Source: Anomaloglossus baeobatrachus
Lineage: Eukaryota; Chordata; Amphibia; Anura; Aromobatidae
Assembly: GCF_048569485.1 (NCBI RefSeq)
Contig: NC_134354.1
Location: 396,686,170-396,750,169 of the forward strand
DNA: 64,000 nt
Direction: 5' to 3'
A model generated the notes under the pieces. It was not told the DNA's origin and did no database searches. It saw only the letters and a list, made by a program, of their open reading frames with translations. How positions within the stretch are numbered: the stretch's first letter is position 1; each line of letters begins with the position of its first letter. The position numbers and the translations under genes were made by a program. Of this stretch, positions 55,657 through 64,000 are shown piece after piece.

Positions 55657-55965
55657 GGCCTGATTCAGCAAAGCTTCTAAGACCATATTCTGTTGTAAGA
55701 CACTTTGAAGTGTCACAATTTTGATAACTGGCAGCTGGGCTAAAATTGGGTGAATTTTGGCGTTCTGTGCCAAGGTGCTCCGAAAAGGTGCATGGTGCTG
55801 GAGTAGGAGTTCAGCTTGTCAGATTCACGACCATCGGAGGCATTCGCTACACCACAAATCTTACAGGAGCTTGGGTAGAATTTGTGGCGTGGTGCAAACC
55901 GAGGTGTAATGATACTTGCCGACACTCCCAAATCATAAAGAGGCACATGCCTGAATCAGAAGCAC
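55657..55965. mobile_element. Palindromic MITE with GGCCTGATTCAGCAAAGC ends
   Basis: Left GGGCCTGATTCAGCAAAGC, right CATGCCTGAATCAG. It is the uninterrupted relative of the split element at 23,992-25,102. Non-coding. Confidence 0.5.
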
Positions 55966-56319
55966 CTAATTCCAGCCCCATCTCCTCAAGACCGGTGTGA
56001 ACAACATATATATCTGGAAATCATGCATTAGTATTCAAGCGCCCAAGTCAATAGTTTGTAGAACCGCCTTTTTGCTGCAATTACTGCTGCAAGACCTTTG
56101 GGGTATGTCTCTGAAGGCTGAAACGTTTGCCCATTCTTTCCACAATAGCTCTACCTCAGTGAGATTGGATGGAGAGCGTCTGAACAGCAATTTTCTTGCC
56201 AGATTCTCAATAGGATTTTCCCCTGCAGTTTAACTGGGTCATTCAACACACATGAATAGGCTTTGATCTAAACCATCAACTGTAGCCCTGGCGGTATGTT
56301 TGGGGTTGTTGCCCTGCAG

Positions 56320-56755
56320 GAAAATTAATCTATACTCCATTCTCAAGTCTTTTGCAGCCTCTAACAGGTTTTCCTTCAGGATTGCCCTCTGTTTTGTTCC
56401 ATTCATCTTCCCATCAACTCAGACAAGCTTCCTGTCACTGCTGAAGAAATGCATCCCCACAGAAGGATAGGGTCACTGCCATGTTAGACTGTGGGGATGG
56501 TATTTTCAGGGTAATGGGCAGTGTTAGTTTTCCAAAACACACTGTAGTTTTGCATTTTACCTCATCTGACTGGAACACCTTATTCCATGAGCTAGCTACG
56601 TCGCCTATATATTTTTTTGCAAACTGCAACCAGGCCGCCTTATAGCTTGCTTCAAAAAAAAAAAACAAAAAACTTTTTTTTCTTGCCACGTTTAGATAAA
56701 AGCCAATTTTATGCCAAATTCGACTAATCATTGTTCTATGAACAGATTCTTGCAC
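56320..56755 (-). pseudogene. Tc1-like transposase, catalytic region remnant
   Basis: The minus-strand frame at 56,435-56,755 reads AWLQFAKKYIGDVASSWNKV then FQSDEVK, matching the first catalytic Asp region (WSDETK) of Tc1 transposases. A poly-A-rich expansion (AAAAAAAAAACAAAAAAC in plus text near 56,655) disturbs the upstream helix-turn-helix linker. The next motifs are recognisable only as short pieces further left (GGGAAGATGAATGG, minus strand). Multiple stops and shifts make it a pseudogene. Confidence 0.75.
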
Positions 56756-56811
56756 CTGAGCTGTTGATCACCTCCAGAGTGATCATGGCCTTCTGTCTGC
56801 TTTGCTATAAT

Positions 56812-57702
56812 TACCGTATTTTTCGGACTATAAAAGACGCACCAGACCATAATACACACCCTGGTTTTAGAGGTGGAAAAAAGGAAAATAAATTTTTAAG
56901 CAAAAAATGTGGTCATAACACTTATGAGGCGAGGATCTGCTGCTGACACTGTTATGGGGGTAATGTCCCCATATTCTCTACTAAGGTACCCCATCCTGGT
57001 AATGATCCACCTCCGTTGTATATGATCTCCATCCTTTAATACCCCCATCCTGCTATATGGCCTGTATCCTGTGGCACAGAAACAAAATAAACTGTTATAC
57101 TCACCTTTCCTCACTCCCTGAAGCATTGATCAGCTTCCACTGTGTCAGCAGCAGCGCCGCTGACTTGTGAGGCGCCAGTCACCTGCAGCATCGCTCGTCC
57201 TCCTGTCTGTCGGCTCGCTAAGGTGTGTGGAGACTAGCAGTGCGCACAGGGCTGATGTCATCCCTGTGCTCACCGTTCTCTACACAGATCAGCTGGCCGG
57301 CAGACAGGAGGACATCGCGATGCTGCAGGGAACGGTGAGTATACCGTACTTATTCACTGCCCCCCGCGCTGATGAGGATATGCGGGGAGCAGTGAATATA
57401 GCCGCTCATGATCACTCCAGGCTGTGGCTGCCAGGTGTGATAGGGGTGATCATGCGGGCCGGCTCTGACAGGTGGGCAGGATGGTGGGTGGGGGGGTGCA
57501 CTTAAGGAGGGGAGGATGCATATGAAATGAGCGGGCCCACGTGGTCACAGCAGGCGCTGTTACAGCCTGCTCATGCCGCCGATGACCCGCTCTACCGCAG
57601 CACCCTCATTCCCCGCAGCCCTACATTCAGACTATAAGACGCACCCCCCCACTTTCCCCCCAATATTGTGTGGGGGGAGTGCGTAGTCTGAAAAATACGG
57701 TA
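56812..57702. mobile_element. Palindromic MITE with CCGTATTTTTCGGACTATAA ends
   Basis: It starts TACCGTATTTTTCGGACTAT and ends with the inverted AGTCTGAAAAATACGGTA. The sub-terminal words GACGCACC and GACTATAAGACGCACC are typical of a MITE common in amphibians and fishes. TA at both edges suggests a TA target and Tc1/mariner-type mobilisation. Inserted in the Tc1-like element. Confidence 0.7.
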
Positions 57703-58213
57703 GTGCTTGCTTTGGCTGTCCGTAGAGGTGGACGGTTATGTCTTGGTAGGTTTGTAGTTGTGCCACAATCCTTCCATTTTTTCAATGCTGGATTGAACAA
57801 TGCTCTGAAATATTCAGTTTGCGGTTTGTTTTTTTAAACACTTTTCTCTAGAACTTTATCCCTGACCTGTCTGGCATTGTTTTCATGATGCTGTTTGATC
57901 CCTATTGTTATCAAATAAATCCGAGGCTTTCACAGAAGAGCGGTAGTTATGGTCACAATTTACACACAGGTGGACTCAAATTAGGTGATTAATTGCCCAG
58001 GATTTTTTAGGGGTATCAGACTACAAATGTACGTCACAATTTCCTGATTAATATTTTGAAAATATTTACAAAAGCATCATTTTCTTTACACTTCCAAATA
58101 CTTGCTACTTTATGTTGGGATTTTATCTGATATACCAATAAAATACATTTACGGTTGTGAGTGTAATTTGAAAAAAAAATGTGGAAAGTTCAAATACTTT
58201 TTCAAGGCACTGT

Positions 58214-59135
58214 ATATGTTCCCACAAATTATAGATCCACATGACCGCTGCAATCAATAGCCTTAGCAGGTCACATGCCATACTTAAATCCTGCAGCGAT
58301 GGCTTGCCATATAACAGATGAGGCTTTTTTGTCCTCAACCACTTTAACTGTTATGGGCATGTTAATTTTTTCTTCCTGCAAATTTGGTAATTATGTGATT
58401 TATATCGAGCATGTTGATCCTATACATTTCTTATAACAAAACATTATTAAAAAGGGGTTGTACAGTGAATACAAGTCATCACCTATCCACTTATTGAGTG
58501 GTGGAAGTCATCACTGAAGAAGCGGATTGCTGCGACACACACTTATCAGCAGAATGGGAATTTTTATCTCAGAATGGAGTGGCAGTGCGCATTCCAGTCT
58601 GTCGCGCGGTCTGAAAAAGCAAGCTGTATGGGGAATGAATGGGTGATCAAGCATACAAGTTGCCTTCCCCTTCTAGCTGGAACATAAGTGCCCTATTCTG
58701 CCGATTGGTGCAGGTCCCAGCAATAATCGAGGTGATCATCTCCCGCTTCCTCCAGACAACTAGACAAACTAAAGCTCGATCATGAAGAATAGAGACGCGT
58801 ATAAACAGGACTTGCATAGTACTATATAGTAACATTTTATTTTTAAGTTGAATCCTTTGCAGCTACATTCACCATTGTGGAAGTATGTAGACATTGCTTG
58901 CACTTGGTATGCTTAGTAGTTTTCTTCTCAAGCATACTGGTTACATAGGAGTAAATATCTATTGAGCACAGCCGAGGCAGAAGGTTGTGTTCGGAAGGAT
59001 TTCAACCTCAACCTCATCTGGAAGAGTAACTTGTTTTGGTGTTCACTAGGGTCTGGAGGGATCCATTTACCACTACTGTTAAAACATTGTGTCAGGACAA
59101 TTTTATTACTAAAACTAGTGCTATGGCTGCATTAC
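58214..59135. other. Intergenic stretch, nothing firm
   Basis: No gene. The text AAAAGGGGTTGTACAGTGAATACAAG at 58,448 resembles a MITE end, without a clear partner. Confidence 0.35.
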
Positions 59136-59160
59136 AAAAAAAAAAAAAAAAAAAAAAAAA
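59136..59160 (+). repeat. Poly-A run, 25 bp
   Basis: Uninterrupted adenines. The DNA to its left shows no SINE or LINE features that I recognise and no flanking duplication was found. Confidence 0.9.
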
Positions 59161-59196
59161 CTTGCAAAAACCTGAGAATTTGAGTGCCAAGATCAG

Positions 59197-59610
59197 TTAA
59201 TGGGGTTGTCCACAACTTTTACATTGATGGCCTACCCTTAGGATAGGTCATCAATGTCTGATCGGCTGGGGTCTGACACCCCGCACCCACGCCGATCAGG
59301 TGTTCAGTCCCAGTGACGCAGCAAAAAGCCTGAAATGTTCAGTTCTAGAACTGCTCTGTCTTCTGATAGTGGCTGTGACCGGATACTGCACATCCGCCTC
59401 CTATTGATATGAATGGGAGGCGGATGTAGAGTACACAGCCGCGGCCACTATCAAAAGATGGAACAGCGCTGGAGCTGAGTATTTCTGGCCGTCTAAACTG
59501 AGAACAGCTGATTGGTGGGGGTGTGGGGTGTCAGACGACCGCTAATCAGGCATTGATGACCTATCCTAAGAAAAGGCCATCAATGTCAAAGTAGTGGACA
59601 ACCCGTTTAA
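59197..59610. mobile_element. TTAA-flanked MITE (piggyBac-like)
   Basis: TTAA (59,197-59,200), then TGGGGTTGTCCACAACTTT, ending AAGTAGTGGACAACCCGT, then TTAA (59,607-59,610). Long paired arms include CCTTAGGATAGGTCATCAATG and its inverse, and GGAGGCGGATGT. Complete by appearance and non-coding. Confidence 0.75.
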
Positions 59611-59700
59611 TCACAGGCAAATTAGCGTGTAACATTGGGGAGTGTTGATGCTCTCCATGTGCATTGACATGGCCACAAAGCACTTCCAGGGTATTGTGAA

Positions 59701-59894
59701 TTAGGCTGGTTTCACACATCCAGCATTTCGCCGCTTTGCCAGATCCATCACACTCCAGTACAAGGGCATTGCGGTAAGCTCCAGTCACATGCTGTCATGT
59801 GACCAGAGCTTTCCGAGATGCCATTGTACTGTATTGCACTGCACTGGAGTGTGACGGATCCCAGCAAAATGCCGAATGTGTGAAACCGGCCTCA
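59701..59894. mobile_element. TTA-flanked MITE (PIF/Harbinger-like)
   Basis: TTA (59,701-59,703), then GGCTGGTTTCACACATCC, ending GAATGTGTGAAACCGGCC, then TCA (one mismatch). 188 bp hairpin around GTCACATGCTGTCATGTGAC. It lies beyond or within the far end of the akirin1 3'UTR. Confidence 0.7.
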
Positions 59895-61027
59895 GGCTTT
59901 TAAGCCATACATTACTATGATTTATTTTCTAGTACTAGGAACTGAACAGCCATACTACTAGTTTTACTAGTAAAATAATTCTTATATGTCCCCTTGAATC
60001 AATAACAAAAGTGAACCTTAGAAATGGGCCATATCCATTTCAGTTTCCAGGAACAAACAAGGAAAAATAGATCCCTTCAAGGCCAACAAGACCAGAGCTT
60101 TATCCAAAACGTACTAAAACTGTATATGCAGTCCACCAACACAAATACCTATGTGGTTACAGATTCAGTTCTTGTGCTTTCATCGATCAATCACAACTCC
60201 TCATAAGAGACTAAACCCAGGAACCTTTATTCCATATCATTCATAATGACACTAGAGGCACAATATTATTATAGAAAGGCTGTGTGTGGAACGTCCCTCT
60301 CAGCAGGTTCATTCTAAAGAATCGTTGTTAAAAGTATAGTATGACAAAACACGCAGTATATGATCATGCAAAAAACCAGAAACCCTCTAAACAATGTATA
60401 CATCAACTTCCCAGCAGAAATTTTACTACAAACAAGAAAGAAATTCTGTCTGTAGCAAACAGAACATAGCCAGTTAAATAAAAAATACATACATTTCAGA
60501 ATAAACAGGTTGGGATTGGCATGGTTATGTATATAGCAATCGGGTTAATGTCACTATTCACTAAATAAGCCACAGTTATAGTTTGTATGGTCCTTTATTT
60601 TTTAGATCCGTATTTTGGGTGCCACTCCAAAAAAAAATAAAAAAAAATACAACTTGAAACTCAGTTGATGTGAAGAAGGAAAAAAAAAAAAACAAAACAA
60701 GCCATGTTAGGCGTTTTTGAACGGATACGGATGGATTATCCGAAAAAAGTATATATTAGAATCTGGCAGATTACAGTCAGTTCTATTGGGCAATCTAGTA
60801 AGTATCACGAGAAACGTTCTTGTAGATAAACAGATAAAGCTTAATGACAAAAAAAAAAAAAGTAAGTGAAGGCAGCCAGCAATGACGGTAAAACGGTCTG
60901 GATGACAAGAGGTGATGGGAGAGCAAAAAAAAAAAAAAGAAAAGAAAAATCGTGGCACCTCCCAGGTGGCAATAAGGTGGAGCAGCTGTAAGAGTCAAGA
61001 CTGGTACCCAGGTCGTAGATGAAAATT
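59895..61027 (-). other. akirin1: akirin1 3' untranslated region (extent inferred)
   Basis: DNA directly downstream of the akirin stop codon. It is AT-rich, mostly free of the palindromic MITEs that fill the rest of the window, and contains poly-A tracts (plus strand, 60,628-60,700 and 60,848-60,940). Minus-strand AATAAA hexamers lie at about 60,595, 60,226-60,231 and 59,921-59,926 and are candidate polyadenylation signals. I cannot tell which is used. The relative lack of MITEs fits purifying selection on a UTR, but this is inference. Confidence 0.45.
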
Positions 61028-62722
61028 TCAAGACACATCTAAAAGAAAAGAAAAAGAAAAGAAATTAGACCAGGTTACAGAAAAGGCATTACACATTTTT
61101 AATGAACCATCAAGATGGGGGAGGTCTTTGGGTGGGGTTAGATAGGCACCATGTAAAGCACCACTCCAGTGGTTTGGCTTTTTTTCCCACCACTGTAGTG
61201 GCATTTTAAATTTAAGCCTTTTGCTCCTTGTCTTATGGCATTTTCATGCTTTAAGAAACACCGTTCTGGTCCTGCGGCGCCATCTTGTACCAGCAGCTTC
61301 TTACTGGATGGAAGTCAGAAGCCATATCAAAAGCGTTCAAAGCATCTCTACGAGAGCAAGAACGAGGCTCTCAGATGCATTGAAGAGTGACCTCAGCACT
61401 GGAGCTGCCAACTAGTCACTTCAGCTTAGACCGATCGGAGCGCTGCTGGACAAGCATGAAAGCGCTGTAAGGTGAGAATAGGACAGGGTTCAGGGGACTT
61501 TTATTAAAAAAACAAACAAAACAAAAACAAAAACTCTAGTGGTGCTTTAAGTGATTGTGACCCTCTAGATACATATAGGTATAATGTATAAAGGGGTACT
61601 TATGGAGATATATTTAAAAAAAAAAAAAAAAACTCATTGTCCATGCCATCAAACTATAAAGGATGAGATGTACAATGCTGCTCGCCACCCTCACGCTACC
61701 TGTAATTCAGTGTGACATTGGAGCTGCTCTTTAGTGCGCCCTCTCCCCTCTGGGACATCACATCACACATCAGGGAGCATGGCCTGCTCTGGGAAGTTCA
61801 GAACCACCAGCCTCCTGATAACCGCTGCTTCATTGCAGTCTGAGAACAGGGGGGACTGCTCTCCGACAGACCAGAAGCAGCGGTTATCAGGAAGCTAGCT
61901 GTTACTAACAGTATGGAGCAGGCCATGACCCCTGATGTGTGATGTACTGCCCCAGAGGGGAGACGGAGCAGCTCCAGAGTTACACTGAATTAGTTGCTGT
62001 GAGGGTACAAAACAGCACTGTGGGAGGGGGGGGGGAATTGAGTATAACAAACAATGCATGTAATCCCAGCCTAAAACAGTTTTAGGTCACAAGGGATACC
62101 ATAGCAAGACTAAGCACAGCGACAAGACACAAGATATTTATACTGCATCAAAAAAAGGTTTCTCTCAGGCCAATGTTTCAAATAGCATTGCTCACTTTTG
62201 TAGATGTACTAAAAATGGGCTAAGTTAAGGACCGTAGATGCAGTGGTTGGACAGAGGAACAAAGTGGGTGTCAGCCATGTATCTCAGCCGGCATCTGACA
62301 TGGATGGATTGGGCTAAGGTCCTAATCCAACTCTATACAGAGGCACCAATATAAGACATTAAGTTCTCCAACTCCAAGCATTGTTTAGTTTGCTCTTGCA
62401 GCCATGGTTATGGTTTACTTTCATCCATCTGCATCCTCTTGTAACAGTCTGTAGGTTAGAGAAAAGCAGTAGGCAACAGTAATTCATGACTGCAGGATTA
62501 GACTACACCGGACTGTTTCTAGTCTGGAGCCATGGAGACACAGGTCTGCATATTAACTGTATAGCCAAAACGGCAGAAAATTGGAAAGCAGCACGTGCAT
62601 TGTTGCTTCATGCAAACCCAAATCTATTCAGTGAAATCACAAATACTCACAGCTGGCAGGTCTTGCCCCATACCGTCGCATTATCTGATCATGTGTAAAT
62701 TTCACAAAGGATTCGTATTGTT
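61028..62722 (-). CDS. akirin1: akirin1-like gene, last two coding exons (partial)
   Basis: Akirins are small nuclear proteins without a DNA-binding domain that bridge transcription factors to chromatin-remodelling complexes. In AKIRIN2 the C-terminal SYVS motif contacts the proteasome and mediates its nuclear import. The penultimate exon is 62,651-62,722 (72 bp): acceptor TTTTTTCCTAG, donor GTGAGTAT. It encodes (E)[18 protein letters not shown] then ARPAS. The last coding part is 61,028-61,038: acceptor CTTTTCTTTTAG, then ATGTGTCTTGA. The split codon T|AT gives Tyr, so the protein ends YVS and stop. EQYESF and RPAS fit akirin1 better than akirin2 (EQYDAF, EQPAS). Upstream exons (to the right) are not in the window. 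Phases agree across the 1.6 kb intron. Confidence in the family is very high; the paralogue choice is good. Confidence 0.95.
61153..61550. mobile_element. Palindromic MITE in the last akirin1 intron
   Basis: Left TAAAGCACCACTCCAGTGG, right inverted CTCTAGTGGTGCTTTAA. The interior holds ordinary GC-moderate DNA with a short plus-strand frame of no significance. Confidence 0.6.
61630..62040. mobile_element. Second palindromic MITE in the last akirin1 intron
   Basis: Arms pair across the centre at about 61,850. TGATAACCGCTGCTTC faces GAAGCAGCGGTTATCA, and GGAGCATGGCCTGCTC faces GAGCAGGCCATG. GCTGCTCGCCACCCTCAC at the left has a diverged inverse near 61,998. Ends and targets are indistinct and A/G runs border it. 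Confidence 0.5.
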
Positions 62723-63098
62723 CTAGGAAAAAAGGTGAAAAAAAACAAATACAATGATGGGATGACACAAGTGTTTTGGCATCAATCCATTAAAAAGGCT
62801 GGGTGCAGCTATATCCTCACAAACACCTATCCAATAGGCATTCAATGTGAAATGTATATGCAACTTTTACAAGATCTTCTTGCTCCTATTTTGCTACATA
62901 TACAAGAAACACTGAGCAGCCTCCTGTAAATAACAGCCTCTTACACCACCCCTTCTTTGTGCAGTAAGGGAACTCATGTTATGGAAAACAGGCAAGCCTT
63001 TCTCAAAGTAGATCTAGTTAAAATTTCTAAAATCGCCCATCTTGATATGACCCCAGAAGGGAAGAAGAGAGGAAAAGGACTGCCAGGCGCAAGAGGAC

Positions 63099-63835
63099 TA
63101 AAGCTGGGTTCACACTAAGCGACAGCGACAACGACGTCGCTGTTACGTCACCATTTTCGGTGACGTAACAGCGACCTTGTAAGTCGCTGTTATGATCGCT
63201 GCTTAGCTGTCAAACACAGCAGAAGCAGCGATCATAACGTCGCTGTGCTACATGTGCAGAGAGCAGGGAGCCGCGCTTAGCGCTGGCTCCTTGCTCTCCT
63301 ACAGTACACATCGGGTTAATTAACCCGATGTGTGCTGCAGCTACATGTCACAGTGCAGAGAGCAGGGAGCCGCGCACACTGCTTAGCGCTGGCTCCTTTG
63401 CTCTCCTTGCTACAGAATACATCGGGTTAATTACCCGATGCGTACTGCAGCCACATGTCACAGTGCAGGAGCCGGCACTGGCAGCAAGAGCGGAGGCTGG
63501 TAACCAGCGTAAACATCGGGTAACCAGGGAAAGGTCTTCCCTTGGTTACCCGATGTTTACGCTGGTTACAGCTTACCGCAGCTGCCAGTGCCGGCTCCTG
63601 ATCGCTTCATTTCGTCGCTCTCTCGCTGTCACACACAGCGATGTGTGTGTCACAGCGGGAGAGTGACGACCAAAAAAATGAAGCTGGACATTCAGCAACG
63701 ACCGGCGACCTCACAGCAGGGGCCAGGTCGTTGCTGGATGTCACACACAGCGACAGCGACGTCGCTGCAACGTCACAGAAAATGGTGACGTAGCAGCGAC
63801 GTCGTTGTCGTCGTCGTTATGTGACACCAGCTTTA
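63099..63835. mobile_element. MITE with CACACTAAGCGACAG ends (subfamily of the 40.9 kb element)
   Basis: It starts TAAAGCTGGGTTCACACTAAGC and ends GTTATGTGACACCAGCTTTA, almost perfectly inverted. The core has CATCGGGTTAATTAACCCGATG (a perfect palindrome at 63,308-63,329) and a direct duplication of about 115 bp (GTGCAGAGAGCAGGGAGCCG at 63,255 and 63,353). It shares TCTCTCGCTGTCACACACAG with 40,874-41,556. Non-coding. Confidence 0.65.
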
Positions 63836-63837
63836 GG

Positions 63838-63980
63838 CCCTGACAGTGCTACTGCTGCCATATCTTCATCCTCATCAAATGAGTTTAGCTTTGACAAGTA
63901 TTTGGATAACATTGAGCAGGCAAAGCGTAATCTATTACATAGTGTATTACATATTTACAATTTATTACAGTTTGTGTTCT
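63838..63980 (+). pseudogene. Unidentified coding-like fragment
   Basis: One plus-strand frame reads PDSATAAISSSSSNEFSFD then KYLDNIEQAKRNLL before stopping near 63,980. The serine run followed by an acidic, amphipathic segment looks protein-like. It begins exactly where the MITE ends, so that element may have been inserted into it. I do not recognise the family. A decayed transposase (for example hAT type) is possible. Confidence 0.25.
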
Positions 63981-64000
63981 AAAGTTGTATTCCAATAAAT

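Larger units (their letters stand above)
55998..58213 (-). mobile_element. Tc1-like transposon (DTSsa-like), decayed, with nested MITE
   Basis: The left part has TAGTTTGTAGAACCGCC and GCTGCAAGACCTTTGGGGTA. The right end is AATACTTTTTCAAGGCACTGTA (58,192-58,213), the classic terminus of this family. In between, on the minus strand, are remnants of the whole transposase gene in the usual order. A foreign 0.9 kb palindromic element (56,812-57,702) splits the gene. The outer left TIR is not visible. Confidence 0.8.

Noticed and set aside
59136-59160. Poly-A run as the tail of a processed pseudogene
   Set aside because: No recognisable gene sequence to its left and no flanking duplication found.

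Overview
This is nuclear DNA of a vertebrate, almost certainly an anuran amphibian. The evidence is the only clear host gene, the last two exons of an akirin1-like gene on the minus strand at about 61.0-62.7 kb, and the repeat content. The repeats include Ty3/Gypsy chromoviruses, a DIRS tyrosine-recombinase retrotransposon, several Tc1/mariner families, CR1-type LINE 3' ends, Helitron-like minisatellite DNA and a very dense population of palindromic MITEs. There are no operons, rRNA or tRNA genes, or CRISPR arrays. Nearly all apparent ORFs are translations of repeats.

Layout. 0.3-1.9 kb: LINE 3' fragments, then an internally deleted Tc1-like element whose transposase has DD37E spacing. 2-25 kb: intergenic DNA filled with fold-back elements. 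These are TTAA-flanked (piggyBac-like) MITEs, TTA/TAA-flanked (PIF/Harbinger-like) MITEs, one hAT MITE, and three fold-back elements flanked by unusually long 14-16 bp duplications. Long-terminal-repeat-like fossils lie at 14.2-17.3 kb, and an old Gypsy fragment lies at 19.3-20.1 kb. 25.2-31.0 kb: a very young, whole-looking Gypsy chromovirus on the minus strand with near-identical 757/756 bp LTRs and a perfect 5 bp target duplication. Its transcript-start and primer-site layout fits self-priming of the Tf1/sushi type. 31-41.6 kb: more MITEs and solo-LTR-like copies. Two abutting 34-bp-period minisatellites run into a Helitron-like 3' end. 41.9-50.4 kb: a DIRS element on the minus strand with inverted terminal repeats and an internal complementary region. 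It is interrupted by a 2.5 kb MITE that is itself one giant inverted repeat with about 1.2 kb arms.

50.5-58.2 kb: more MITEs and two Tc1-like copies. The most striking structure is a chain at 52,282-55,473. Three TTAA elements lie end to end sharing single TTAA sites, and the third holds three TTA elements lying end to end sharing single TTA sites. 58.2-64 kb: the 3' end of akirin1 with its 3'UTR and introns, also invaded by MITEs. The genes do not form a pathway. The window mainly records layered transposition beside one conserved nuclear regulator gene.
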